DNA of 64,000 nt from Gynurincola endophyticus (GCF_003991195.1 NZ_RCWL01000003.1:248001-312000), one strand, 5' to 3'; positions 26,210 through 36,212 are shown, numbered from the stretch's first letter. Numbers and translations are program-made. The notes: generated by a model from the letters alone, not told the origin.

Positions 26210-27658
26210 ATGGCATTAAAGTACGAATCGCATGTAAGAGGCCCGTTGGTAGAAGGTGCTAAAGATTATCACCAGGTTACGGAAGACATTGTTCGTCCGA
26301 TAGAAACGAACCCAAGTCGTCTATGGTGGATGGGCTTCATTATTTCGGTTGCATTATTGTTATTTGGAGTTTACTCTATTTATCGTGATGTTACCTATGG
26401 TATTGGGCAGTGGAATCTTAACAAAACCATCGGTTGGGGTTGGGATATTACCAACTTCGTATGGTGGGTTGGTATTGGTCACGCGGGTACCCTTATTTCT
26501 GCGATCTTATTATTATTCCGTCAGGGATGGCGTACCGGTGTAAACCGTGCTGCAGAAGCAATGACCATCTTCGCCGTAATCTGTGCGGGTCAGTTCCCGA
26601 TCTGGCACATGGGTCGTGTATGGATGGCGCCTTTCGTAATGCCTTACCCTAACACTCGTGGTCCTTTATGGGTGAACTTTAACTCACCGTTATTATGGGA
26701 CGTATTTGCGATTTCTACTTACTTTACCGTTTCATTGTTGTTCTGGTATTCAGGGTTACTTCCTGACTTTGCAACAGTTCGTGACCGTGCGAAACTGAAA
26801 TGGAGAAAATTCACATATGGGTTGTTAAGTTTCGGATGGACTGGTTCTACCAAACACTGGCAACGTCATGAAAGTTTATCGTTAGTATTGGCAGGTTTAT
26901 CTACTCCGCTGGTATTATCAGTACACACGATTGTATCTTTTGACTTCGCAACTTCAGTAATTCCGGGATGGCACACCACCATCTTCCCTCCTTACTTCGT
27001 TGCGGGTGCGATCTTCTCTGGATTCGCGATGGTACAAACACTATTATTGATTGTACGTAAAGTATTGAAGCTGGAAGATTACATTACGATCGAACACATC
27101 GAGGTAATGAACAAAGTAATCGTATTAACCGGTTCTATTGTAGGTATCGCTTACTTAACCGAGTTATTCATTTCATGGTACGGCCGAAATCCATATGAGA
27201 TTTATGCATTTAACGAAAACAGATTAAACATATTTAGTCCATACGGTTGGAGTTACTGGTTAATGATGGCTTGTAACGTAATCTCTCCACAGATTTTCTG
27301 GTTCCGCAAGTTGAGAAGAAATATCGTGGTAACGTTCTTCATGTCAATCATCGTTAACGTGGGTATGTGGTTCGAGCGTTTTGTAATTATCGTAACTTCT
27401 ATCTATCGCGACTATTTACCATCTTCATGGAGTACTTATTATACTCCTACAATTTGGGAAATCGGATTCTACCTGGGTACATTCGGTTTATTCTTTACCT
27501 GCTTCTTCCTGTTTGCTAAATTCTTCCCGGTTATTGCAATTGCGGAGATCAAGCATATCCTGAAAAGATCTGGTGATAATTATAAACAACACTGGGTGGA
27601 AGCTGAAAAAGAAAGCCTGGAGAAATTCTATCATGATACTCATCAGGATCATCATTAA
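26210..27658 (+). CDS. actC: Alternative complex III NrfD/PsrC-like membrane subunit C
   Basis: A 482-residue polytopic membrane protein with about ten helices, starting with the cytoplasmic stretch VRGPLVEGAKDYHQVTEDI typical of ActC. NrfD-like features are GIGHAGTLISAILLLFRQGW and SVHTIVSFDFATSVIPGWH. ActC holds the quinol site and contributes to proton movement. It follows actB by 116 bp, the longest gap within the act genes. The short hairpin AACCG...CGGTT after the actB stop has no T-run and is probably not a terminator. A His/Asp-rich C-terminal tail is present. Confidence 0.95.
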   Translation: MALKYESHVRGPLVEGAKDYHQVTEDIVRPIETNPSRLWWMGFIISVALLLFGVYSIYRDVTYGIGQWNLNKTIGWGWDITNFVWWVGIGHAGTLISAILLLFRQGWRTGVNRAAEAMTIFAVICAGQFPIWHMGRVWMAPFVMPYPNTRGPLWVNFNSPLLWDVFAISTYFTVSLLFWYSGLLPDFATVRDRAKLKWRKFTYGLLSFGWTGSTKHWQRHESLSLVLAGLSTPLVLSVHTIVSFDFATSVIPGWHTTIFPPYFVAGAIFSGFAMVQTLLLIVRKVLKLEDYITIEHIEVMNKVIVLTGSIVGIAYLTELFISWYGRNPYEIYAFNENRLNIFSPYGWSYWLMMACNVISPQIFWFRKLRRNIVVTFFMSIIVNVGMWFERFVIIVTSIYRDYLPSSWSTYYTPTIWEIGFYLGTFGLFFTCFFLFAKFFPVIAIAEIKHILKRSGDNYKQHWVEAEKESLEKFYHDTHQDHH

Positions 27659-27708
27659 TAGAAAGTTACAGAGCAAACAATTGAATTAAGAACACTCAAA
27701 ATCAGTAT

Positions 27709-28296
27709 ATGGCTGTTAAAAAATTTGTAGTTGGTTGTTTTGACGAAGAGGGAGTTTTGTTTGATGCAGTAAAAAAAGTACGTAAAGCCGGATATAAACT
27801 GCACGATGTGTATACACCATTTCCTGTACATGGTTTAGACGGAGCGATGGGCTTACGCGATACCAGTTTACACACTGCCGGATTTATCTATGGCATTACA
27901 GGAACAACCGTAGCATTAAGTTCTATTACCTGGATTTTAACCAGTGATTGGCCTTTAAATATCGGTGGTAAACCGCATTTCGCTTTACCGGCATGGATTC
28001 CGATTACTTTCGAGTTAACGGTATTATTTGCCGCAGTAGGAATGGTACTTACTTTCTGTTACTTATGCCAGCTGGCTCCATTTGTGAAAAAACACCATTT
28101 TCATGAAAGAGCTACCGATGACCTTTTCGTGATGGTTATTGAGTGTGGAGACGAAGCTGAAATCACCAATTTCTTAAAGAATATCGGTGCTTCCGACGTA
28201 AACACACAAGTTGCTGAAACCGGTTGGTGGTTCGGCCGCTACGATAAGGAAGAAAAAGCTATCGAATACAAAAACGAAACCGTTCTGCATAACTAA
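27709..28296 (+). CDS. actD: Alternative complex III subunit D (DUF3341)
   Basis: A 195-residue protein with the DUF3341 pattern: an N-terminal soluble part (VVGCFDEEGVLFDAVKKV, then YTPFPVHGLD), two membrane helices (about 58-84 and 99-125), and a cytoplasmic C-terminal domain ending in TGWWFGRYDKEE. ActD is a small structural subunit of alternative complex III. It starts 50 bp after actC and its order in the operon is the standard one. Confidence 0.95.
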   Translation: MAVKKFVVGCFDEEGVLFDAVKKVRKAGYKLHDVYTPFPVHGLDGAMGLRDTSLHTAGFIYGITGTTVALSSITWILTSDWPLNIGGKPHFALPAWIPITFELTVLFAAVGMVLTFCYLCQLAPFVKKHHFHERATDDLFVMVIECGDEAEITNFLKNIGASDVNTQVAETGWWFGRYDKEEKAIEYKNETVLHN

Positions 28297-28347
28297 TAAC
28301 AGTAAGTAATTCAAAATTGTTTTACTGTTAAAGACAAAAAGTTACAA

Positions 28348-28944
28348 ATGAAAAAAGTATCCATCATAGTTGCTTTAGTATTGGCTGTTGTAGCGTGGAG
28401 TTGCAATAGTGTGCGTAAAGATGCTGGTAAAACCTATATGCCTGACATGGCTTACAGCCGTGCATATGAAACATATGTTTCGTATGATAATCTGAAGGAG
28501 CAGGACATTTTCTACAATGCCCGCCCGGTACCAGGTACTATCAAAAGAGGTGAGTTGCACCCATTCCCAATTGCGATGGATGCAGCCGGTGAAACAAAAA
28601 ATTATGAGGCTTCAGCAAAGGTTGCCAACCCTTTGGTGAACTTAACTCCTCAACAATATACTGAAGCTGAGCGCTTGTATTTAATTAACTGCGGTATCTG
28701 CCACGGTTCTCAGCTAAACGGTGAAGGTCCTTTGTACAAACGTTCTGACGGTACTGAAGGTCCTTATGCAGCTCAGCCTGCAAACTTGATTTCTAACGAA
28801 ACCTATACTAATATGGCTGAGGGTACTATGTTCTACTCAGTAACTTATGGTAAAGGACAAATGGGTAGCTATGCCTCTCAATTGAGCACTACTCAACGTT
28901 GGATGATTATTAAATATATCAAAGAAAAACAAGCCGGTAAATAA
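28348..28944 (+). CDS. actE: Alternative complex III monohaem cytochrome c lipoprotein, subunit E
   Basis: A 198-residue protein with a lipobox-like Cys (VVAWSCNS, residue 19), a PDMAYSRAYETYV segment typical of ActE, and one haem site CGICHG near residues 117-122. A Met in KGQMGSYASQL is the likely axial ligand. ActE is anchored on the periplasmic side and passes electrons from ActA toward the oxidase. It lies 51 bp after actD. Confidence 0.94.
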   Translation: MKKVSIIVALVLAVVAWSCNSVRKDAGKTYMPDMAYSRAYETYVSYDNLKEQDIFYNARPVPGTIKRGELHPFPIAMDAAGETKNYEASAKVANPLVNLTPQQYTEAERLYLINCGICHGSQLNGEGPLYKRSDGTEGPYAAQPANLISNETYTNMAEGTMFYSVTYGKGQMGSYASQLSTTQRWMIIKYIKEKQAGK

Positions 28945-28998
28945 CCGTTTGTTTAAACAGACTGAATACGAGATCAAAGAATTTATAAATTGTAGATA

Positions 28999-30231
28999 AT
29001 GGCTATTAAAGAGTTTTTCGAAATACCCAAACGATACAAGACCTGGTCATTTGCACTGATAGGTGTGGGAGTTTTATCCGTGATCATCGGCTTTATTATG
29101 TATGGCGCAAGTGAAAATGTTCACGATAAAGCTAGATTCTGGTCAACGATGTTGCATAACAGTGTTTACTTCCTGTTGGTAACAAATGCTGCCATGTTCT
29201 TTATTTGTGCTACAACTTTAGCATTAGGCGGATGGCAGATGTCATTCCGTAGAGTTGCAGAGGCCATTTCTGTTGCTGTTATTCCTTTAGGTATTATTGC
29301 CGGATTGGTATTAATCGCTTTAGTAGTTGTAGATCCGCATATCTACCACTGGTTACATCCGGAAGGAGATCCTATCCTTGAGGGTAAATCAGGATTCTTA
29401 AATTCTAAGTTCTTTATTATCTGGACTGTTTTAGCAATCGTTCTGTGGATCGCTTTAGGATATAAAATGCGTAAGCTATCTCGTGAACTGGATAATAATC
29501 CTTTACCGAATGCTGAAGCAGGAAGAAAATATATCTTTAAAAACACCGTTTGGGCATCTTTGTTCTTAGTGTGGTTTGGTTTAACAGTAATGTCAACCAT
29601 CCCGTGGTTCTGGTTGATGAGTATCGATGCACACTGGTATTCTACAATGTATAGCTGGTATACTTTCGCTTCATCTTTTGTAGCAGGTATGTCTTTAATC
29701 GCTCTTTACGTTGTTTACTTAAAAAACAAAGGTTATTTAGAATATACCAATAACGAACATTTACATGACTTAGGTAAATTCATGTTTGCGTTCTCTGTAT
29801 TCTGGACATATTTATGGTTCTCACAATACATGCTGATCTGGTACGCAAACATTCCTGAGGAAACTGTTTACTTCCAATCACGTATTACTACAGAATATCA
29901 CAAAGGTGCTTACAGCTTTATTTTCTGGGCAACCGTAATTATCAACTTCCTTGCACCATTATTAATCTTAATGAGAAGAGGAACGAAGAGAAATTATACA
30001 ATGATTGCTGTAATGGCTGTGGTAATCATTTTCGGACACTGGTTGGATTTTTACCAAATGGTTTTCGCGAGTGTGTTGAAAGAACATGTAGAACTTAACT
30101 TATTCGATTTCGGTGTGGCTGCAGGATTTATTGGAATTATCATGTTAGCAACTGGTAATGCATTAAGCAAATACCCGCTGATAGCGAAAAATCACCCTCT
30201 TACCAAAGAAAGTCTTGTTCACCATGCTTAA
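28999..30231 (+). CDS. actF: Alternative complex III membrane subunit F
   Basis: A 410-residue polytopic membrane protein with about ten helices; it is distantly like ActC. Recognisable parts are SIDAHWYSTMYSWYTFAS and FWTYLWFSQYMLIWYANIPEE, both typical of ActF quinol:cytochrome c oxidoreductase subunits. It starts 54 bp after actE and is followed after 74 bp by ctaC, so complex III and the terminal oxidase are co-transcribed. Confidence 0.95.
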   Translation: MAIKEFFEIPKRYKTWSFALIGVGVLSVIIGFIMYGASENVHDKARFWSTMLHNSVYFLLVTNAAMFFICATTLALGGWQMSFRRVAEAISVAVIPLGIIAGLVLIALVVVDPHIYHWLHPEGDPILEGKSGFLNSKFFIIWTVLAIVLWIALGYKMRKLSRELDNNPLPNAEAGRKYIFKNTVWASLFLVWFGLTVMSTIPWFWLMSIDAHWYSTMYSWYTFASSFVAGMSLIALYVVYLKNKGYLEYTNNEHLHDLGKFMFAFSVFWTYLWFSQYMLIWYANIPEETVYFQSRITTEYHKGAYSFIFWATVIINFLAPLLILMRRGTKRNYTMIAVMAVVIIFGHWLDFYQMVFASVLKEHVELNLFDFGVAAGFIGIIMLATGNALSKYPLIAKNHPLTKESLVHHA

Positions 30232-30305
30232 TTGTAAGTGTGTGCAGAGGGGAAAATTGAATTTGTAAAACTTTGAATCGTCCGATAAAAACATATTGAT
30301 AGATC

Positions 30306-31430
30306 ATGACAACTACTGGATTATTTTTGATAGCGATCCTTGCGCTGGGCTTTCTGATCACATTTCAGATCGCCAAGGCCAGTGAGTATGTTTCTGTGCT
30401 GAAAGGAGAGAAAAAGTCGTTTGAGCAAAGCAATAAAATCAATGCTTTCTTAATGATCGTTTTCTTGGTGCTTGGATTAATAGGTGTATGGTGGTGTAAC
30501 GAGTTATTGTATGACAAAACCTTGTTGCGTTTTCCATCAGCCTCTGATCATGGAGAAGACATTGATAGAATGTTGATTATTACCATTGCAATTACTGGTA
30601 TTGTATTTTTCATTACACAGATTTTATTGTTCTGGTTTAGCTACAAGTATCAATATAATCCGAAAAGATCAGCTTTCTATTATCCGCATAACAACAAATT
30701 AGAGGTTTTATGGACATCTGTTCCTGCTATCTCTCTGTGTGTGTTGGTTGGATTCGGATTGGTTTACTGGACTAAAATCACCGGTGACGCTCCGGAAGAA
30801 TCATTACAGGTTGAAATTACCGGTAAACAATTCGGATGGATCTATCGTTACCCGGGTAAAGACAATACCTTCGGTAAAAAGTATTATAGAAATATTGATG
30901 AGGCAAACGGTAACCAATTAGGTTTAATCTGGAAAGATTCCGTAATCAATAAGTTAGATCGTAAAGGACATCCTGCAGGTTCTGTAGAGTTAACTGCTGA
31001 CCAGGCTTCTTTTGATGATATCGTTACCAACGATGCGATCTATTTAATTAAAGATCGTCCTGCGAAACTGATCATCAATTCAAGAGACGTTGTTCACTCT
31101 GTAGGTTTACCTCACTTCCGTTTGAAAATGGATGCTGTTCCGGGTACTCCAACAACACTTTGGTTTACGCCGAAATATACAACAGAGGAAATGAAAAAAA
31201 TTACCAATAACCCTCGTTTTGAGTATGAAATTGCCTGCGACCAGATGTGTGGTAACGGTCACTACTCAATGAAAGGGTTGATCAAAGTGGTAACTGCTGA
31301 AGAGTATATTTTATGGCAGGCAAAACAGGTTCCGGCTTACGTTCAGGCACACCCTGCTGACGATTCACAGGCAGCACCTGCCCCGGCCGCAGCTGACAGC
31401 ACTGCACCAGCTGCTGTAGCCAGCAAATAA
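30306..31430 (+). CDS. ctaC: Cytochrome c oxidase subunit II
   Basis: A 374-residue subunit II. It has an extra N-terminal helix (residues 3-22), then helices at about 47-66, 95-116 and 138-158, and a periplasmic CuA domain. CuA ligands are the His of VVHSVGLPHF and the cluster CDQMCGNGHYSMKG; the usual Glu between the two Cys is Gln here, as in other Bacteroidota. There is no fused cytochrome c; the tail is Ala/Pro-rich. It receives electrons from cytochrome c supplied by the Act complex. Confidence 0.95.
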   Translation: MTTTGLFLIAILALGFLITFQIAKASEYVSVLKGEKKSFEQSNKINAFLMIVFLVLGLIGVWWCNELLYDKTLLRFPSASDHGEDIDRMLIITIAITGIVFFITQILLFWFSYKYQYNPKRSAFYYPHNNKLEVLWTSVPAISLCVLVGFGLVYWTKITGDAPEESLQVEITGKQFGWIYRYPGKDNTFGKKYYRNIDEANGNQLGLIWKDSVINKLDRKGHPAGSVELTADQASFDDIVTNDAIYLIKDRPAKLIINSRDVVHSVGLPHFRLKMDAVPGTPTTLWFTPKYTTEEMKKITNNPRFEYEIACDQMCGNGHYSMKGLIKVVTAEEYILWQAKQVPAYVQAHPADDSQAAPAPAAADSTAPAAVASK

Positions 31431-31499
31431 TAAAAATCTTGTAGTATATACAAGGTAGATTAGTAACTAGAATGTATAATAGACCATAAATAATTTATC

Positions 31500-33308
31500 A
31501 TGAGCAACGACGTAGCATTGCACGGTCATCCTGAGGTGGTGGGTTCACATGAAGCACATGCGCATCATCATAAGGAAACATTTATCACAAAATATGTGTT
31601 TAGCCAAGATCATAAAATGATTGCCAAACAATTCCTTATCACAGGTATGGTTTGGGCAGTGATCGGTGGTTTAATGTCTGTGCTCTTCCGCTTGCAATTA
31701 GGTTTTCCTGACGAATCATTCCCATGGTTAGAAGATGTATTGGGACGTTGGGCTAAAGGCGGAAAAATTTCTGCTGAAAACTACTACGCTTTAATTACCA
31801 TGCACGGTACCGTGTTAGTATTCTTCGTATTAACCGGTGGATTAAGCGGAACCTTCGCGAACTTCTTAATTCCTTTACAGATCGGTGCACGTGATATGGC
31901 TTCGCCAATGATGAACATGTTATCTTACTGGTTCTTCTTCGGCGGTAGTATCGTAATGATCTCTTCTTTATTTGTTCAAACCGGACCTTTCTCCGGAGGT
32001 TGGACGGCTTACCCGCCCCTGTCAGCATTAGGTGATGCTTCACCTGGTTCTAAAGTGGGTATGGACTTGTGGATCATTTCAATGGCAATGTTTATCATTT
32101 CTCAGCTTTTAGCTGGTTTGAACTATATCTCTACTGTTTTGAATATGCGTACTAAAGGTATGAGCATGAATCGCCTGCCGTTAACAGTATGGGCACTATT
32201 CTTTACCGCAGTATTAGGAGTATTATCATTCCCTGTATTATTATCAGGTGTTGTGTTGTTGATCTTTGACCGTCACGCAGGTAGCTCTTTCTACTTATCT
32301 GACATCTTTATCGCTTCAACAAATACAGCATTACCTAACGAAGGTGGATCTGCCATCTTATACCAACACTTATTCTGGTTCTTAGGCCACCCTGAGGTAT
32401 ATATCATTCTGTTACCGGCGATGGGTATTGCATCAGAAGTTTTATCTGTAAATGCCCGTAAACCAATTTTCGGTTACTTCGCGATGATTATCTCAATGTT
32501 TGCGATCACTGTATTAGCCTTCTTAGTATGGGCGCACCACATGTTCGTAACTGGTCTGAATCCGTTCTTAGGTTCTGTATTCGTATTGTTAACCCTGATG
32601 ATTGCCGTTCCTTCTGCAATTAAAGTATTTAACTGGTTAACTACTTTATTCAAGGCGAATATCCGTTTCACTCCTGCAATGTTATGTGCTATCGGCTTCG
32701 TTAGCTTATTCATCTCAGGTGGTTTAACAGGTATCTTCCTGGGTAACTCAACTTTAGATATCCACTTACACGATACTTATTTCGTAATCGCTCACTTCCA
32801 TATCGTAATGGGTGTATCTGCCTTCTTCGGTATGTTTGCGGGTGTTTACCACTGGTTCCCTAAAATGTATGGCCGTTATATGAACAATACATTGGCCTAT
32901 ATTCACTTCTGGGGAACAATCATCGGCGCTTATCTGATCTTCTGGCCTATGCACTATGAAGGTTTTGCAGGTATGCCACGCCGTTACCTGGATTACGGAA
33001 TCTGGGAATCGTTCAAACAATTCGCTGAACTGAACAAATTCATTTCAATTGTTGCGATTATCACCTTTGCTTTACAATTCCTGTTCTTATTTAACTTCTT
33101 CTATTCTATTTTCAAAGGAAGAAAAGTAAAAGATCAAAACCCCTGGAAAGCAAATACATTGGAGTGGACTACTCCAATCAACCCTGGTCACGGAAACTGG
33201 CCTGGTGAAATTCCTGAAGTACATCGTTGGGCGTATGATTACAGTAAAGACGGAAGAGATTTCATCCCTCAAACTGAGCCCATTGATCCGAATGAATCGA
33301 AACACTAG
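31500..33308 (+). CDS. ctaD: Cytochrome c oxidase subunit I
   Basis: A 602-residue haem-copper oxidase catalytic subunit with twelve or more helices. Key motifs are HGTVLVFFVLTGGLSG (low-spin haem His), FWFLGHPEVYI (CuB His cross-linked to Tyr), WAHHMFVTG (two CuB His) and HDTYFVIAHFHIVMG (haem a3 and haem a His). It reduces oxygen to water and pumps protons. The N-terminus is His-rich (HGHPEVVGSHEAHAHHH). It lies 69 bp after ctaC; two stable hairpins without T-runs follow. Confidence 0.97.
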   Translation: MSNDVALHGHPEVVGSHEAHAHHHKETFITKYVFSQDHKMIAKQFLITGMVWAVIGGLMSVLFRLQLGFPDESFPWLEDVLGRWAKGGKISAENYYALITMHGTVLVFFVLTGGLSGTFANFLIPLQIGARDMASPMMNMLSYWFFFGGSIVMISSLFVQTGPFSGGWTAYPPLSALGDASPGSKVGMDLWIISMAMFIISQLLAGLNYISTVLNMRTKGMSMNRLPLTVWALFFTAVLGVLSFPVLLSGVVLLIFDRHAGSSFYLSDIFIASTNTALPNEGGSAILYQHLFWFLGHPEVYIILLPAMGIASEVLSVNARKPIFGYFAMIISMFAITVLAFLVWAHHMFVTGLNPFLGSVFVLLTLMIAVPSAIKVFNWLTTLFKANIRFTPAMLCAIGFVSLFISGGLTGIFLGNSTLDIHLHDTYFVIAHFHIVMGVSAFFGMFAGVYHWFPKMYGRYMNNTLAYIHFWGTIIGAYLIFWPMHYEGFAGMPRRYLDYGIWESFKQFAELNKFISIVAIITFALQFLFLFNFFYSIFKGRKVKDQNPWKANTLEWTTPINPGHGNWPGEIPEVHRWAYDYSKDGRDFIPQTEPIDPNESKH

Positions 33309-33373
33309 AATGTTTTTCTAAAACATTCCGGAAATATACTGAGGGAAGTAAGGCTCAAACCCTTACTTCCCTC
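33308..33373 (+). other. Two consecutive hairpins between ctaD and ctaB
   Basis: The first stem pairs 33308-33316 with 33320-33328; the second pairs 33341-33353 with 33361-33373 (13 bp, 7-nt loop). Neither is followed by a T-run on the plus strand, so processing, mRNA protection or weak attenuation is more likely than full termination. Confidence 0.6.
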
Positions 33374-33394
33374 CAACTAAATAAAGTGAAGACC

Positions 33395-34297
33395 ATGACC
33401 GTGAAGATGAACAATTCTTTTAGTGTAAAGAATAAGCTGAGTGATTACAGACAGCTGATCAAGTTCAGTTTAAGCTTCATGGTAACGTTTAGTGCCGTCA
33501 TCAGTTACTTACTCGCTCCAAATGTAGTAGAGTTGAACTGGAAATTCACACTCCTCTTTTTTCTGGGAGGAATGCTGGTAACCGGTTCTGCAAACGCCGT
33601 TAATCAGGCAGTAGAGAAAGATACCGACGCACAAATGAAAAGAACAGCAAGCAGGCCGGTGGCGTCTGGAAGAATGTCGGAAATGGAAGCCTGGACTTTT
33701 GCAGTGGTTTCACTTTTAGTAGGTCTTTTTATATTGGCTTTTTACTTTAATGTACTTAGTGCGGTAATCGCTTTTATCAGCTGGTTGTTGTATGCGTTTG
33801 TATATACACCGCTGAAAAAAGTTAACTCAATTTCTGTACTCGTCGGAGCCGTTCCCGGAGCCTTACCGTGTTTAATCGGTTGGACAGCCGGTCAGGATGA
33901 ACTGAGCGCCGGAGGTTGGGTTTTATTTGCCATTCAGTTTTTCTGGCAATTTCCACATTTTTGGGCAATCGCCTGGTTGGCACACAATGATTACTCAAAA
34001 GCCGGGTTTAAACTTTTACCTAGTGTGGAAGGACCTGGAAAATACTCAGCCATTCAGTCGATTATCTACTCAATGGTGATGATTCCGGTCGGATTCTTAC
34101 CGTACTTTGTAAAAATCAGTGGCTTTATAAGCTTTTGGATTTTATTAGCCGCAAATCTCTGGATGGTTTATTTAAGCTGGAACCTTTACGTAAAAATGGA
34201 AGCCAGTGCCGCCAGAAAAGTGATGTTTGGAAGCTATTTTTATTTACCTATAGTAATGTTCGCATTACTGCTGGATAAATTACCGATTGTTCAATAA
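33395..34297 (+). CDS. ctaB: Protohaem IX farnesyltransferase (haem O synthase)
   Basis: A UbiA-type prenyltransferase of about 300 residues with nine membrane helices. The prenyl-diphosphate/Mg site is NAVNQAVEKDTDAQMKRTAS, followed by RPVASGRM, and the second Asp region is AHNDYSKAGFKLLP. It makes haem O, the precursor of haem A for the oxidase. The start could be ATG 33395 or 33407; a GTG at 33386 is also in frame. No haem A synthase (ctaA) is in this window. Confidence 0.95.
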   Translation: MTVKMNNSFSVKNKLSDYRQLIKFSLSFMVTFSAVISYLLAPNVVELNWKFTLLFFLGGMLVTGSANAVNQAVEKDTDAQMKRTASRPVASGRMSEMEAWTFAVVSLLVGLFILAFYFNVLSAVIAFISWLLYAFVYTPLKKVNSISVLVGAVPGALPCLIGWTAGQDELSAGGWVLFAIQFFWQFPHFWAIAWLAHNDYSKAGFKLLPSVEGPGKYSAIQSIIYSMVMIPVGFLPYFVKISGFISFWILLAANLWMVYLSWNLYVKMEASAARKVMFGSYFYLPIVMFALLLDKLPIVQ

Positions 34298-34338
34298 TAT
34301 GCTTAGCATATATAAAACTGTCAGTTGTGGTTACAGAA

Positions 34339-34908
34339 ATGAGAAACGAACATATTGATCAAAAAAACAAAGGTACTCACCCTCATAAGTTTACTCTATG
34401 GGTAGGTATTGCCAGTATCATTATGACGTTTGCCGGTTTAACAAGTGCTTTTATTGTAAAAAAACACGCACCGGGTTGGTCAACAACAGAAGTTCCGGTT
34501 ATATTTCTGTACTCAACCATTATCATTTTAGCAAGCAGCGCCACCGTGCACCTTTCTTTAAAAGCATTTAAAGAAAGAAACATGCTTCGCTACCGTTCTT
34601 TGATCACGATTACCGCTTTGTTAGGTTTACTGTTTATAGTATGCCAGATAATCGGTTTCAGTCAGCTTTGGAACGCCGGCATCACCCTGGAAGGTTCTGG
34701 TGCAGCACAGTTCTTGTATATCATATTCGGACTGCACGCATTACACGTTTTAGGTGGCGCCATCGCATTATTTGTGATTTTTTTCAGAGCCTATAGCTCT
34801 AAAGTAAGAAGATATAATGTTGTACCTGTGGAAGTGGTTAGCACTTATTGGCATTTTGTAGATGCATTATGGGTTTATTTGTACATTTTCTTCTTGATAA
34901 ATGTTTAA
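34339..34908 (+). CDS. Cytochrome c oxidase subunit III family protein (short form)
   Basis: A 189-residue membrane protein with five helices. The ending VVSTYWHFVDALWVYLYIF is the subunit III signature. I chose the ATG at 34339 over a GTG at 34327. It starts 41 bp after ctaB. A second subunit III gene follows, a common arrangement in Bacteroidota where both proteins contribute to the oxidase. Confidence 0.9.
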   Translation: MRNEHIDQKNKGTHPHKFTLWVGIASIIMTFAGLTSAFIVKKHAPGWSTTEVPVIFLYSTIIILASSATVHLSLKAFKERNMLRYRSLITITALLGLLFIVCQIIGFSQLWNAGITLEGSGAAQFLYIIFGLHALHVLGGAIALFVIFFRAYSSKVRRYNVVPVEVVSTYWHFVDALWVYLYIFFLINV

Positions 34909-34976
34909 TTTTAAGGCAGTCTCGTACTGTTGAAAATAGGTTAGAAATATTCTTTTAAATCGAATAATAAGAAAAC

Positions 34977-35651
34977 ATGGAACAAGCAGCACCTGCGAAG
35001 CAGAACTTGTGGGGAGGAGGTAAAAGCCCTTTTAATGTTGAGTACGGTAAAACAATGATGTGGTATTTCCTAATGAGTGATGCCTTTACATTCGGAGCTT
35101 TTCTTATCTCTTACGGAACAATACGTTTTTCAAGCCATGCATGGCCTGACCCTAACCACGTGTTCAGATCTTTCCCTTTTATTGGTGAAATGAATGTGCC
35201 TCTGGCCTTCGTAACACTGATGACATTTATTTTGATCATGAGTTCTGTAACGATGGTACTGGCAGTACACGCAGGGCATCAAAGAAATAAGAAAGAAGTT
35301 GTAAAATGGATGATTTTCACCATTATCGGAGGTCTTATGTTCTTAGGCTGTCAGGCTTGGGAGTGGTGGCACTTACATCACCAGGGTGCCTGGTGGGGTT
35401 CTAACCCTTTCATCAACATTGATGGTACTCCGGCTAATATCAACTTTACCAATCTGTTCTTTACTATTACAGGTTTCCACGGTTTTCACGTATTCTCTGG
35501 TGTGATCATTAACATTGTTATGTTAATCATGACGCTGAATAACGTATTCGAAAAAAGAGGTTCTTACCTTATGATCGAAAAAGCTGGTTTGTACTGGCAC
35601 TTTGTAGACTTAGTATGGGTATTCGTATTTACCTGTTTCTATCTGTTCTAA
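34977..35651 (+). CDS. ctaE: Cytochrome c oxidase subunit III
   Basis: A 224-residue subunit III with five to six helices, including FLMSDAFTFGAFLISYG, CQAWEWWHLHHQGAWWG, TGFHGFHVFSGVIINI and the terminal GLYWHFVDLVWVFVFTCFY. It supports subunit I, helping keep the proton pathway stable. It lies 68 bp after the shorter paralogue and 38 bp before the subunit IV gene. Confidence 0.94.
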   Translation: MEQAAPAKQNLWGGGKSPFNVEYGKTMMWYFLMSDAFTFGAFLISYGTIRFSSHAWPDPNHVFRSFPFIGEMNVPLAFVTLMTFILIMSSVTMVLAVHAGHQRNKKEVVKWMIFTIIGGLMFLGCQAWEWWHLHHQGAWWGSNPFINIDGTPANINFTNLFFTITGFHGFHVFSGVIINIVMLIMTLNNVFEKRGSYLMIEKAGLYWHFVDLVWVFVFTCFYLF

Positions 35652-35689
35652 TTAAAACTGATTTTTAAAAGGAATTAATTTTATTAAAA

Positions 35690-36106
35690 ATGGCACATAC
35701 TCATACACAAGCACATGATGATCACGGTAGCTCTACCAAACATATCTGGAGAACATTCTGGATCTTATTAGTTCTCACCGTAGTAGAGTTGGTTTTTGCA
35801 ATTGTACATGACCAAACACATGTTTTCAATAAGTACTTCCTGAACTTTATTTTTGCTGCTTTAACTTTAGCTAAAGCTTACTATATCGTTGCCGAATTCA
35901 TGCACTTAAAGCATGAAAACAAGAACTTTATTATGACTATCGTAATGTCATTCCTGTTAATCATCTGGGCAATCATCGCATTAATTGCTGATGGTAACTC
36001 TTACGGTAACTTAAAGAATACTTATGATCCTTTCTATTATGAGAAGTCAACTACTCCGTTAAAGCCGGGCGAACTACCAGCTCATGGAGAAGGAGCCATC
36101 CACTAA
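35690..36106 (+). CDS. ctaF: Cytochrome c oxidase subunit IV (prokaryotic type)
   Basis: A 138-residue membrane protein with a His-rich N-terminus (MAHTHTQAHDDHGSS) and three helices, matching COX4_pro (FNKYFLNFIFAALTLAKAYYIVAEFMHL). It is a structural subunit of the oxidase. A strong terminator follows after 18 bp, so it closes the first part of the respiratory operon. Confidence 0.92.
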   Translation: MAHTHTQAHDDHGSSTKHIWRTFWILLVLTVVELVFAIVHDQTHVFNKYFLNFIFAALTLAKAYYIVAEFMHLKHENKNFIMTIVMSFLLIIWAIIALIADGNSYGNLKNTYDPFYYEKSTTPLKPGELPAHGEGAIH

Positions 36107-36124
36107 TACACTTTTTTATTATAG

Positions 36125-36153
36125 AAAACCATCCTGTAAAGGATGGTTTTTTT
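36125..36153 (+). terminator. Intrinsic terminator after the cytochrome oxidase genes
   Basis: AAAACCATCC (36125-36134) pairs with GGATGGTTTT (36141-36150) around a 6-nt loop and runs into a T tract to 36153. SCO expression beyond it needs read-through or its own promoter. Confidence 0.85.
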
Positions 36154-36212
36154 AATGCCTATATGTTCCTTTTCCCCTTAGGTTGAACTAACTTTGCCGC
36201 AAATACTGTATC

